NCBI GenBank assembly: GCA_036380715.1
Contig: DASVEF010000354.1
Span: forward strand, 1 to 31,768
Direction: 5' to 3'
DNA: 31,768 bases
DNA from: UBA5704 sp036380715
GTDB taxonomy: Bacteria > Acidobacteriota > Thermoanaerobaculia > Multivoradales > UBA5704
The notes under the pieces are model-generated. The model did no database searches. It saw only the letters and a list, made by a program, of their open reading frames with translations, and was not told the DNA's origin. The position numbers were made by a program, and so were the translations under genes. Below, one piece after another: positions 24,362 through 31,768 of this stretch; within the stretch, counting starts at the first letter, position 1, and each line of letters opens with the position of its first letter.

Positions 24362-24691
24362 TCAGCAGGAATAGCACCAGCAGATCGGCGTGCACCTCGG
24401 CGCGCAGGAGTAGACATAGCCGCCGCAGGAGCCGCATTCCGAGCAGTCATGGTCGAGGCATGCCCCGCACCAGGTCTTCTCCTGGGGCGGGGTGAAGGAC
24501 GGCGCAGGCGCTGCCGGATCCGCCGGCTGAGCCCCGAGGATCTGGACCATCAGGTCCTGGCCGGCCTCGCATCCGGCCGTATCTGCCGCCTGGGAAGTCT
24601 GGGCCGGATCGACGGGCTCGGCGGCGAGGAGCGCCGAGGGGATGATGAGGATCGTCAGCAGACTGGAGAGAAGAAGAAGCTTCCGATTCAT
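24362..24691 (-). CDS. Small secreted protein with ten-cysteine C-terminal tail
   Basis: The product is 109 residues long. It has a signal peptide (LLLLSSLLTILIIPSALLAA), a Pro/Ala-rich linker and a last 36 residues with ten Cys (WCGACLDHDCSECGSC, then CAPRCTPICWCYSC). One further Cys lies in AGCEAG. AAAAGGAGG lies seven bases before the ATG, so expression may be high. The Cys-dense, Gly/Tyr-containing tail could be a metal-binding module, a disulfide knot or a modified-peptide-like substrate; no maturation enzyme is adjacent. I do not recognise the family. The gene is divergent from the STN-domain gene. Confidence 0.75.
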   Translation of the reverse strand: MNRKLLLLSSLLTILIIPSALLAAEPVDPAQTSQAADTAGCEAGQDLMVQILGAQPADPAAPAPSFTPPQEKTWCGACLDHDCSECGSCGGYVYSCAPRCTPICWCYSC

Positions 24692-24743
24692 AGTGCCTCC
24701 TTTTGACGCAGTGATGACCGGCCGACAGACCGGCCTTCATCTA

Positions 24744-24752
24744 TAAAAGGTG
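24744..24752 (-). promoter_or_regulatory. CACCTTTTA motif upstream of the ten-cysteine gene (shared)
   Basis: On the minus strand CACCTTTTATAGATG lies about 53 bases before the start codon. TTTATAGA could serve as a -10 box. The core is identical to the motif at 21441-21449. Confidence 0.35.
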
Positions 24753-24874
24753 AGAGCGCGACGGGAGGCGAGCCTTTGGGCCAGCCGAACAGGGCGTGAA
24801 CAGGCGGCCTGCACCTGCCGAGCAGCGTACAATAGGGGCTCACGAGCGTCGATTCTGATTCTGGAGCCCGCATC

Positions 24875-25276
24875 ATGAGCCGTCTCTCACGCCCGCTGCC
24901 TGTCCTCCTCGCCGTCCTCTGCCTCGCCGCCACCACGCTGTCCGCGCAGGAGGGCGGCGACCGGGCTGGCGGGCACCCTCGCGTCGTCCCCATCGGTACC
25001 CACGGCCTCGTCGAGCGCGGCCAGGGGCCGTCGGGCCAGGGACAGTGGCGGGGGTTCCCGATCAGCCTCAGCCTGCGCGACGCGCCGCTGCCAGAGGTCC
25101 TCCGCGCGTTCGCCCAGCTCGCCGGTTTCAACCTGGTCATTGATCCCAGGGTCCCCCAGGGAACCGTGACGGTCGAGCTCAAGGACGTGCCGTGGGACCT
25201 GGCGCTGCACATGATCCTCAAGACCCATGGCCTCGGCGCCGAGGTCGACGGCCGGCTGTGGCGGATCGCTCCGTAA
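24875..25276 (+). CDS. Orphan exported STN (secretin/TonB short N-terminal) domain protein
   Basis: The product is 133 residues long with a signal peptide (PLPVLLAVLCLAATTLSAQ). After a Gly-rich linker the last 75 residues form one STN domain (PF07660-like): ISLSLRDAPLPEVLRAFAQL, AGFNLVIDPRVPQGTVTVEL and KDVPWDLALHMILKTHGLGA. In secretins such as PilQ, and in TonB-dependent receptors, this domain starts a much longer protein. Here the stop follows directly and no secretin barrel or TonB plug follows downstream, so it is a free-standing domain. GGAG precedes ATG 24875. It may bind a secretin or peptidoglycan-associated partner encoded elsewhere. Confidence 0.85.
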   Translation: MSRLSRPLPVLLAVLCLAATTLSAQEGGDRAGGHPRVVPIGTHGLVERGQGPSGQGQWRGFPISLSLRDAPLPEVLRAFAQLAGFNLVIDPRVPQGTVTVELKDVPWDLALHMILKTHGLGAEVDGRLWRIAP

Positions 25277-25334
25277 ATCCGGCGCAAGGCGGGCGGTCGT
25301 CACGCTATAAAGACGTAGACTCAGGAGAGGCGTG

Positions 25335-26720
25335 ATGAGCTGGACCGGAAAGGAGCGATCGATGCATCACCACCGCGGATCGGCTGCCGCTGCTCTGCTT
25401 GGGCTCACTTTCTTCGTTGCATCCTCGGCTTCAGCGCAAGCCGGCAAAGTCGATGATTACATCAAGGCTGAAATGCAGCGGCGTAACATCCCGGGCCTCT
25501 CGGTGGCCGTCGTCCGCAATGGAGAAATCATCCAAGCGAAGGGCTACGGGTTGTCGAACGTCGAGCTGAACGTCGCCGCCACCCCGGAGACCATCTATCA
25601 GTCCGGCTCGATCGGCAAGCAGTTCACCGCGACGCTCGTGATGATGCTGGTCGAAGAAGGCAAGCTGAGCCTCGACGACCACATCGGCAAGCACATCCCC
25701 GACGCGCCGGCCCTCTGGAAGGACATCACCGTGCGCCACCTGCTGACGCACACGTCGGGGCTCTCGAACCACCTCTATCGAAAGATCAACCTGCGCCAGG
25801 ACTACACCGAGGATGAGCTGGTCAAGGAGCTCGCGGCGCTCCCTCTCGACTTTCAGCCGGGCGAAAAATGGAACTACAGCAACCCCGGCTATGTGATGCT
25901 CGGCATCCTCATCCACAAGGTGACCGGCAAATTCTACGGCGATCTTCTCCGCGAGAAGATCTTCGAACCGCTCGGCATGACGACCACGCGCATTATCGAC
26001 GAAGCCGACATCATCCCGAATCGCGCCGACGGCTATCGGCTCGTGGAAGGCGAATTGAAGAATCAGAATTGGGTTGCGCCGAAGCTCAATACGACCGCCG
26101 ACGGCGCGCTCTATATGACCGTATTCGACCTGGCGAAGTGGGACGCGGCGCTCTATTCGGAAAAACTGCTCAAGCGGGCTTCGTTCGACCGGATGTGGAC
26201 GCCGGTGAAGCTCAAGGACGGAAAGACCGAACCGTATGGTTTCGGCTGGATGATCGGCGAGACGCGCGGACACCGTGTTGTCCAGCATGGCGGGGAATGG
26301 CAGGGTTTCTCCTCGCATATCACGCGTTACATCGATAAGAAGCTGACGGTCATCGTGCTGACGAACCTTGTCGGAGTCGACACGGGGTCGATCGTGGACG
26401 GCATCGCGGGTCTCTATGATCCTGAGCTTGCGCCCATCGAACGCATTGCCATCCAGATCGATCCGAAGATCTTCGATGCGTACGCCGGCGAGTACGAGCT
26501 CAGGCCCGGTTTCATGATCAACCTCTTCCGCGAGGGGGACAGGTTCTGGGCGCAGGCGACGGGCCAATCGCGTGCGGAGCTCTTCGCCGAATCGGAGACG
26601 GCGTTCTTCACCAAAATCTCGAACACAGGGATCACGTTTGCCAAAGACGCAGGCGGCGCGGTGACGCACCTGATCCTGCGCCAGAACGGCGGCGACATCG
26701 AGGTAAAAAAGATCAAGTGA
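25335..26720 (+). CDS. Exported serine hydrolase of the beta-lactamase/S12 family
   Basis: The product is 461 residues long with a signal peptide (AAAALLGLTFFVASSASA). The three family motifs are present: S92-x-x-K95 in SGSIGKQFTA, Y181-S-N in KWNYSNPGYVMLG, and H318-G-G in QHGGEWQGF. This is the class C beta-lactamase / D-aminopeptidase / EstB fold. The last 100 residues form a small lipocalin-like domain common in these proteins (IFDAYAGEYELRPGFMINLF). Such proteins are mostly esterases or peptidases, so antibiotic resistance should not be assumed. Two starts are equally good: ATG 25335 with AGGAG upstream, and ATG 25362 with AAAGGAG upstream. TATAAA at 25306-25311 may be its -10 box. Confidence 0.92.
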   Translation: MSWTGKERSMHHHRGSAAAALLGLTFFVASSASAQAGKVDDYIKAEMQRRNIPGLSVAVVRNGEIIQAKGYGLSNVELNVAATPETIYQSGSIGKQFTATLVMMLVEEGKLSLDDHIGKHIPDAPALWKDITVRHLLTHTSGLSNHLYRKINLRQDYTEDELVKELAALPLDFQPGEKWNYSNPGYVMLGILIHKVTGKFYGDLLREKIFEPLGMTTTRIIDEADIIPNRADGYRLVEGELKNQNWVAPKLNTTADGALYMTVFDLAKWDAALYSEKLLKRASFDRMWTPVKLKDGKTEPYGFGWMIGETRGHRVVQHGGEWQGFSSHITRYIDKKLTVIVLTNLVGVDTGSIVDGIAGLYDPELAPIERIAIQIDPKIFDAYAGEYELRPGFMINLFREGDRFWAQATGQSRAELFAESETAFFTKISNTGITFAKDAGGAVTHLILRQNGGDIEVKKIK

Positions 26721-26801
26721 AGCGCAGCCTTGGTCCTCGGCTCCATGGTCCCCAGGGAAAGTATCTGGGTGGAGGCGCGCGCTCTTTGACAACTGAAGTA
26801 T

Positions 26802-26845
26802 CGAGCAGGAGAGGAAAGGCGATCTTCTCCTGCTCGGCTTTCTTG
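26802..26845 (+). terminator. Intrinsic terminator-like hairpin after the S12 hydrolase gene
   Basis: CGAGCAGGAGA and TCTCCTGCTCG form a perfect 11-bp stem with a 13-nt loop, followed by GCTTTCTTG. It lies 81 bp past the stop, between convergent genes. The T content downstream is moderate. Confidence 0.6.
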
Positions 26846-26869
26846 GCTCATGGCCGTGCGAGCTGCGGT

Positions 26870-29515
26870 CTATACAACCGGCTGGGCGCTTCCGGGCTCA
26901 ACTCTCCCCTGCTTTTCGGGGTCATCTCCGCTCGGCTCCGGAGAAGGCACGAGGGGGAGCAGGTTAAGCGCGTAGGTTGTGATTTTCTCGAGCCCCATCC
27001 TCTTCCCCTGCGCGCGAGCGTGGCGAATCGCTGTCGCCTCGCCGTGCTCCGCTTCGAGGGCGTCCAGCGTCTTCTCATAGGTTTCGAGGTCGAGCGTCTT
27101 GCTCAGAGGGTAGACAGAGCCTCGCAGGGTGTCGACCTTGCCGGCCAGCCGCGCTGCAGTCAGCGTCTGGCCATGGCGGACCGCCACGGCCGCAAGCCCT
27201 GCCAGACACCCGACGATGAGCGGCACACGCCCGATCTTCCGGTTCATGTCCAGGCTCTCCCGATAGAGCCTCTCCGCCTTCCCGTCCTCGCCTTGGCGCA
27301 GGGCGAGATCGCCGCGATACTTCAAGGTCTCCGCGAAGCCCCAACGCTCGTCGACCCGACGCTGAATCTGGAGGGCTTCCTTCAGATACCGCTCCGCCTG
27401 TTGTGGATCTCCTTTCCGCATCTCCAAGTAGCCGAGATTGTTGAGCGTCAGCGCGCGTCCCCACCGGTCTCCCAGCCGCGTCCACTTGTCGAGGCTCTGG
27501 CGGTAGAACTCGAGCGCCGCCTGAGGCTCGTTCTTCGCCCGGTATACATTGCCGAGGTCGTTGAGGGCGAGGGCGTATCCCCACTCGTCGCCGACCTCCC
27601 GGAGGATCGCGACGCTCTCTTCCTCGCAGGCGAGAGCCCTCGCAAGCTCATTTTCCTGCTGAGCGACCATACCGCGGATGATGAGAGCGAAGGCGAGACG
27701 GCGCCGGTCCCCGATGCGGCGCCAGATCCGGACGCTCTCGTCGAGCCAGCCGCGGGCCGCCTTCTGATCCCCTTGGAGGAAGGCCAGGCCTCCCGCCGCA
27801 TAGAGGGCCTTCGCGCGCGGCGCGCGGCGTTCGGCCGAAGCGTGCCGCATCGCTCCCTCCAACCAGCTCCGCCCCTCGCTGAAATAGGCACGGTGATTCC
27901 AGAACCAGAACAACGCTCCGGCCATGCGCAGGCCCCACTCCCTACCCTCTGGGGAGGTGCGGCACCAAACGAGGGCGGCACGGAAATTGGCGTTCTCCGT
28001 CTCTAGCCTTACCAGCCACTGGTCCCGCTCAGAGCTTGTGAGCCGAGACTCCGCTTCCTCGGCGAAATCGAGGAAAAACTGCGCATGGCGCCGCCGCAGC
28101 TCCTCCTCGCCGGAATCGAGGTGCTCCGCGGCAAGCTGGCGGAGAGCATCCGGCATTTTGTAGCGCTCACCCCCCTCCGGCTCGCGGCGCAGGAGGCTCT
28201 TGCGTACCAGGGATTCGAGACCCTGCCGCACATCGATTCCCAGGTCCTTCGAGCCGTTACAAACAGCCTCCGCGGCCGCGGCCGTCAAGCTCTCACCGAA
28301 CACGGACAGACGGCTGAAGAGCTTGCGCTCCTCTGGGCTCAAACGGTCAAAGCTCCACGAAGTGGCTGTCCGGATTGGCGGCGAGCTCACCTTCTTCAGG
28401 TCCTCCAACTCCTGCAACTGCTCCGCCCGGGCCGCTACGACTTCGATCGCCTGAGGATTCCTGCCGACCGTCGCGCAGATCTTGGCCACCTCGGCTTTGT
28501 CCCGTGGCATGGCGCGAAACCCGGAGAACTCCTGCGCGTGCTGGACGAACATTTCCACGGCGGCCTCCTTCGGCAGCGAGCCGGAGAGCGGATAAGTGCG
28601 CCCTCTCTGGACGCGCAACCGGCGCCGGCTCGTGACGAGGACCTGGAGCCGCGGACAGGCAGCCAAGAGCTCGGCAATCCATTTCTTCCCGGCAGACCCC
28701 AGGCGTTCCAAGCCGTCCAGAAGGAGCAACATCTGCTTGGACTTCAGGTACTGGCGGAGGATGCTCTCGACCGGAACCTCCGCGCTCTCCCGGAGATCAA
28801 ACGCTTGGACGATCGCAGACGCCAGACTCACGGAGTCCCGGATCTGTGCCCGCGAGACGAAGCAGACTCCGTTCCGGAAAAAGGGGGAGACCTCCTTCGC
28901 GAGCTCGACCGCGAGACGGGTCTTGCCCGCTCCCGGAGGGCCGTGGAGTACGAGGACCCGCTCGCGCTCACCCAGAAAGAGATCCTGCAGGTCACGCATC
29001 TCCTGCTCACGACCTAACAACGGTCCAGTCAGGAGTGGCAGGTTGTCGGGGGGCCGGTCGGTGATCAGCTCTCGGAGCCTCTCCACGATATGGTTGTAGG
29101 CCTCGTCGCGGTTGCGCCAAGCCGAGACCGCCCGGCCGTTGTCCGGCAGATGGTTGAGCCTGCCGTAGGGTGGATTGGGCCAACGGCAGGGCTGAATCCG
29201 CACGGGGACAACATAGGCCTCCCGCAGGTCGGAGCGCTCCAGAGCCTGCCTCATCTCCTCGCAGCAGTGAGTGGAATTTTTGAAGGCTGGGCTGATCAGG
29301 AGCAGGACCACGTCGACCGAGGCTAACCGCGCCTCGATTGCTCTGCTCCATTCGTCACCCGGCAGGATGTGGCGATCGGACCAGGTCCGTACCAGGTTCT
29401 GTAGGCGAAGGCGGGATAGACGGGAGTCTAATTCTTCCCGGTAGCGTTTATCATCACGGGAGTAGGAGAAGAAGATCTCAGCCGGATGGAGAAAGGCGGG
29501 GATGGCGTACTTCAC
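26870..29515 (-). CDS. TIR-NB-ARC-TPR (STAND) protein, candidate immune/abortive-infection sensor
   Basis: The product is 881 residues from a GTG at 29515, set by AGGAGG five bases upstream. The TIR domain spans about 12-115 (EIFFSYSRDDKRYREEL, WSDRHILPGDEW, VVLLLISPAFKNSTHCCEEM); E87 stands at the NADase glutamate position. The NB-ARC/STAND NTPase covers about 165-420, with Walker A GPPGAGKT (192-199), Walker B QMLLLLDGLERL, a sensor VLVTSRRRL and a degenerate GLPL motif reading RNPQAI. A winged helix (SWSFDRLSPEERKLFSRLSV) follows, and the C-terminal 400 residues are TPRs (ALALNDLGNVYRAKNEPQAA and similar). Known TIR-STAND proteins sense a trigger through the repeats and deplete NAD+; the trigger here is unknown. 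No partner gene is adjacent. A role in ordinary signalling is the alternative. Confidence 0.9.
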   Translation of the reverse strand: MKYAIPAFLHPAEIFFSYSRDDKRYREELDSRLSRLRLQNLVRTWSDRHILPGDEWSRAIEARLASVDVVLLLISPAFKNSTHCCEEMRQALERSDLREAYVVPVRIQPCRWPNPPYGRLNHLPDNGRAVSAWRNRDEAYNHIVERLRELITDRPPDNLPLLTGPLLGREQEMRDLQDLFLGERERVLVLHGPPGAGKTRLAVELAKEVSPFFRNGVCFVSRAQIRDSVSLASAIVQAFDLRESAEVPVESILRQYLKSKQMLLLLDGLERLGSAGKKWIAELLAACPRLQVLVTSRRRLRVQRGRTYPLSGSLPKEAAVEMFVQHAQEFSGFRAMPRDKAEVAKICATVGRNPQAIEVVAARAEQLQELEDLKKVSSPPIRTATSWSFDRLSPEERKLFSRLSVFGESLTAAAAEAVCNGSKDLGIDVRQGLESLVRKSLLRREPEGGERYKMPDALRQLAAEHLDSGEEELRRRHAQFFLDFAEEAESRLTSSERDQWLVRLETENANFRAALVWCRTSPEGREWGLRMAGALFWFWNHRAYFSEGRSWLEGAMRHASAERRAPRAKALYAAGGLAFLQGDQKAARGWLDESVRIWRRIGDRRRLAFALIIRGMVAQQENELARALACEEESVAILREVGDEWGYALALNDLGNVYRAKNEPQAALEFYRQSLDKWTRLGDRWGRALTLNNLGYLEMRKGDPQQAERYLKEALQIQRRVDERWGFAETLKYRGDLALRQGEDGKAERLYRESLDMNRKIGRVPLIVGCLAGLAAVAVRHGQTLTAARLAGKVDTLRGSVYPLSKTLDLETYEKTLDALEAEHGEATAIRHARAQGKRMGLEKITTYALNLLPLVPSPEPSGDDPEKQGRVEPGSAQPVV

Positions 29516-29599
29516 GGGGTCCTCCTGAACACGGCCCGGTGTAGCGGTGCGGGATGAAGGCTCACAGGAGAGATCGTCTTGCTCTTGACTCGCGGTTTC

Positions 29600-29690
29600 C
29601 ACCGGGCCGCAATATTAAGTGATACTACGTCGGGATTCATTTCATCCAGACATTGAAAATAGATTGATTTGTTTATTCCAATCGCGAAAG
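29600..29690. other. AT-rich divergent intergenic region
   Basis: The 236-bp gap between the divergent TIR-STAND and TAP-like hydrolase genes has a visibly AT-rich centre, in contrast to its GC-rich surroundings. It must carry both promoters. TAATAT on the minus strand and TTGAAA on the plus strand are single-box candidates, and neither has a convincing partner. Confidence 0.5.
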
Positions 29691-29751
29691 ACCGACCCAT
29701 GTGGCTGCCACTATACGGCCTGCCGCTCCTATATGCCTGTGGAGGATTGCT

Positions 29752-31515
29752 ATGAGACGCGCATCGATATTCGCGGTCCTGATCTGGATCTGCATCCCCG
29801 GGTTGACTCTGGCTGCCGAGGCCGCCGCGCCGGCCCCGAAGATCGGGCTGAAGCCCTGCACGATTCCTGGCCTGCCGCCGGAGGCCCGCTGCGGCACCTA
29901 TGAGGTCTGGGAGAACCGCGCCGCGAAGTCCGGCCGCAAGATCCCGCTTCGCGTCACCGTCATCCTGGCCCAGGGTCCCGACCGGCTTCCCGATCCCTTC
30001 GTCTTCTTCGAGGGCGGCCCCGGGCAGTCCTCGGTGATGGCCGCGTCCTGGCTCATTCAGGACTTTGCAGCCCTGCGCAAGCGGCGGGACATCCTGCTCG
30101 TCGATTTCCGGGGAACCGGCGGGTCGGCCGGTCTCTTCTGCCCCGAGATGCAGGGAAGTGCGGGGAGCCAGGGCTTTCTGGACAGCTACTATCCGCCGGA
30201 GCAGGTGAAGGCCTGCGCCGAGCGGCTGGCGAAGACCGCCGACCTCTCCCAATACACCAACGCCACCAGCGTCGACGACGTCGACGAGGTGCGGGCCGCC
30301 CTTGGCTACGACAAGCTCAACATCTACGGCGGCTCCGGCGGCAGCCGGGCGGCGCTGGTCTACCTGCGCCGGCATCCGGAGAGGGTGCGCACGCTGGCCC
30401 TCGGCGGCCTGGTCCCCACGGACGAGCGCGGGCCGTTCTCGATGGCCCGCAGCGCCCAGCGGGCTCTCGACGGCCTGGTCACCGAGTGCGAAGGGGACGA
30501 GGGCTGCCGCGCCGCCTTTCCCAGGCTCCGCGACGAGATCGCCGCCGTGCTCCGGCAGGTCGAGAAGGAGCCCGTGACCGTCACGTTGACCGACGGCGAA
30601 ACGGGCAAACCGATGGACATCCGGCTGACGCGCAACGGACTGGTGACGACGCTGCGCTACATGCTCTATAGCCCTCTGGGAGCCTCCCTCCTCCCCCTCA
30701 ACGTCCACCTGGCGGCGCAGGGGGATTGGAAACCCATGGCCGAAACCGCCCGCCGCTTCGCCGCCGGCGGCGGAGGCGCGCTGGCCGACGGCTACTATCT
30801 GTCTCTCACCTGCTCGGAGGATCTCCCCTTCATCCGCGAGGACGAAATCCCGGCGGCCGTCCAGGGCACCTTCCTGGGGGACTTCCGCATCCGCAAGCAG
30901 CAGGCGGCCTGCGCGGCCTGGCCGGTGCCCCCGGTGGGCCGCGAATTCCTGGACCCGGTGATCTCCGACGTGCCGGCGCTCCTGATCTCGGGCGAGCGCG
31001 ATCCGGTGACTCCGCCGGTCAACGGCGAGCGGGCCGCGCGGGCGCTCAAAAACAGCCTTCACGTGGTGGTTCCGGACGCCGGCCACAACTACGCGGGCAT
31101 CGAGAACGCCTACGACTGCGTCAACGACCTGATCGTCCGGTTCGTCGAGGCCGGCACGGAGAAGGGGCTCGACACCACCTGCCTGGCGCGGACGAAACGG
31201 CCGGCGTTCGTGCTGAAGCGGGATCCGGACGTGGAGCTGCCCGCGGATCAGCTCGCCCGCCTGGCCGGCACCTACAAGGACCGGGAGAGCGGGTACGAGA
31301 TCAGGATCGAGGCCGTGGGCAAACTGCTGCGGGCGGTGGTGGCGGGTGAGGGGAGCAACATGTTGCTGGTGCCGATCTCGCCCACCCGCTTCCGCATCGA
31401 AGGCATGACACCCGGAGACGCCGTGACCTTCCAGCTCTCGGAGGGACGGCCCACCGCCGTCGTTCTCGAAACCCCCGGATTGCCGAGCCTCACGCTGACG
31501 CGGGAGCCCTCTTAG
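29752..31515 (+). CDS. Exported alpha/beta-hydrolase, TAP-like (tripeptidyl aminopeptidase family)
   Basis: The product is 587 residues long with a signal peptide (IFAVLIWICIPGLTLAAEAA). The fold shows FFEGGPGQSSV (oxyanion region), RDILLVDFRGTGGS, nucleophile YGGSGGS (Ser195), LISGERDPVTPP (Asp417) and GHNYAG (His445), the catalytic triad order of SlpD/E and Tap-type proline-iminopeptidase relatives. The last 90 residues form an extra beta domain (LARLAGTYKDRESGYEIRIE), as in the S12-family gene at 25335. ATG 29752 has GGAGG upstream; an upstream GTG at 29701 is less likely. The stop TAG lies within the left end of an inserted palindromic element, so the last residues may be element-derived. 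Confidence 0.92.
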   Translation: MRRASIFAVLIWICIPGLTLAAEAAAPAPKIGLKPCTIPGLPPEARCGTYEVWENRAAKSGRKIPLRVTVILAQGPDRLPDPFVFFEGGPGQSSVMAASWLIQDFAALRKRRDILLVDFRGTGGSAGLFCPEMQGSAGSQGFLDSYYPPEQVKACAERLAKTADLSQYTNATSVDDVDEVRAALGYDKLNIYGGSGGSRAALVYLRRHPERVRTLALGGLVPTDERGPFSMARSAQRALDGLVTECEGDEGCRAAFPRLRDEIAAVLRQVEKEPVTVTLTDGETGKPMDIRLTRNGLVTTLRYMLYSPLGASLLPLNVHLAAQGDWKPMAETARRFAAGGGGALADGYYLSLTCSEDLPFIREDEIPAAVQGTFLGDFRIRKQQAACAAWPVPPVGREFLDPVISDVPALLISGERDPVTPPVNGERAARALKNSLHVVVPDAGHNYAGIENAYDCVNDLIVRFVEAGTEKGLDTTCLARTKRPAFVLKRDPDVELPADQLARLAGTYKDRESGYEIRIEAVGKLLRAVVAGEGSNMLLVPISPTRFRIEGMTPGDAVTFQLSEGRPTAVVLETPGLPSLTLTREPS

Positions 31516-31711
31516 AGGGTGTCTCAGAAGTCCTCGTGAGTCGCCGTTGCGGGCCCTCACCCCCGTCCCCTCTCCCGTCACCGGGCGAGGGGCGCCCCCG
31601 CCCAACCCCTTCTCTCTTCTGTGTTTTCCCCTCTCCCGGTGACGGGAGAGGGGGCCAGGGGGTGAGGGCTCTCAGCGGTGCGGCCTGCACTTTCGAGACA
31701 CCTCTCAGAGG
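31508..31711. mobile_element. 204-bp MITE-like element with terminal inverted repeats (copy B)
   Basis: The left end CCTCTTAGAGGGTGTCTC (31508-31525) and the right end, read in reverse as CCTCTGAGAGGTGTCTC (31711-31695), are inverted repeats with one indel and one mismatch. The similarity continues inward as RRAAGTSC. The interior is the long palindromic repeat shared with 14104-14265. There is no transposase. The stop codon of the hydrolase gene lies inside the left terminal repeat. Confidence 0.8.
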
Positions 31712-31721
31712 AAGCCGCGGG

Positions 31722-31768
31722 CTACGGAGTCTCTTTGCCCTCGATCACCTGCCGGCCGCGGTACTGGC
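31722..31768 (-). CDS. C-terminal fragment of an unrecognised protein (window edge)
   Basis: The minus strand reads QYRGRQVIEGKETP and then TAG at 31724-31722, starting 10 bp right of the MITE-like element. It is too short to identify. A real gene end is plausible from the position just outside the element, but cannot be shown from 14 residues. Confidence 0.3.
   Translation of the reverse strand, partial: QYRGRQVIEGKETP

Noticed and set aside
24828..24833. TACAAT as a promoter -10 box of the STN-domain gene
   Set aside because: No acceptable -35 box lies 16-18 bp upstream and the surrounding sequence is GC-rich; a six-base match alone is weak.
25335..26720. A true antibiotic-resistance beta-lactamase
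   Set aside because: SxxK, YSN and HGG motifs define the broad S12/class C fold, but the extra C-terminal lipocalin-like domain and the sequence style fit esterase/peptidase members; no resistance should be inferred.
29512..31605. A 697-codon minus-strand frame over the TAP-like hydrolase and into the MITE-like element
   Set aside because: It begins inside the palindromic element and is antisense to a gene with a full catalytic triad. It carries no motif.

Overview
This window is high-GC bacterial chromosome (visibly around 65-70% G+C over most of its length). The gene content points to an Acidobacteriota-type organism, perhaps of the Thermoanaerobaculia/Holophagae side: several CRTAC1/ASPIC-UnbV and FG-GAP secreted proteins, TPR lipoprotein-like or periplasmic proteins, a Uma2-family protein, S9 and S12 family exported hydrolases, and GC-rich dispersed palindromes. 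This placement is inference from family content only; there is no rRNA or marker gene here. No tRNA, rRNA, CRISPR array or complete insertion sequence was found.

Left part (1-9230). A truncated minus-strand gene enters at the left edge. Then come a DUF502 membrane protein, an M48 metalloprotease with a TPR-like C-terminus, and, on the minus strand, a small secreted YtkA/FixH-like protein, a secreted protein with eight EF-hand loops and a secreted protein with five Cys-paired DGDGDDD repeats. A large secreted esterase with two Calx-beta domains and three Ig-like repeats follows. Two good hairpin terminators (2784-2840, 3552-3578) lie between these genes.

Middle part (9231-20540). A lower-GC pair encoding HicB-like and HicA-like proteins, in antitoxin-first order, is followed by a 264-bp array of 13 tandem 20/21-bp units. 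Each regular unit is a small hairpin, and two loop classes alternate. Next is a tightly packed four-gene operon (10482-19469): two CRTAC1 proteins, a TPR protein and a 1188-residue TPR/propeller/ASPIC protein. All three propeller proteins have seven DxDxDG-type loops. The operon has been invaded three times by palindromic elements: one supplies the likely start codon of the TPR gene, and two sit in frame inside the 1188-residue gene. A Uma2 gene with a strong, probably leaderless promoter follows. It is bracketed by a 45-bp direct repeat of the 3' end of the upstream gene.

Right part (20543-31768). Two minus-strand secreted proteins with Cys-rich C-termini share an upstream motif (CACCTTTTA). 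Between and after them are an exported S9 peptidase with an extra C-terminal beta-rich domain, an orphan STN-domain protein and an S12 beta-lactamase-like hydrolase. A TIR-NB-ARC-TPR (STAND) protein, a candidate immune or abortive-infection sensor, is transcribed leftward from an AT-rich divergent region. An exported alpha/beta hydrolase (TAP-like) is transcribed rightward, and its stop codon lies inside the terminal repeat of a 204-bp MITE-like element. A fragment of a further minus-strand gene closes the window.

The main theme is an exported, calcium-loop-rich and protease/hydrolase-rich secretome, with accessory material (toxin-antitoxin-like pair, Uma2, TIR-STAND, palindromic elements) scattered in it.
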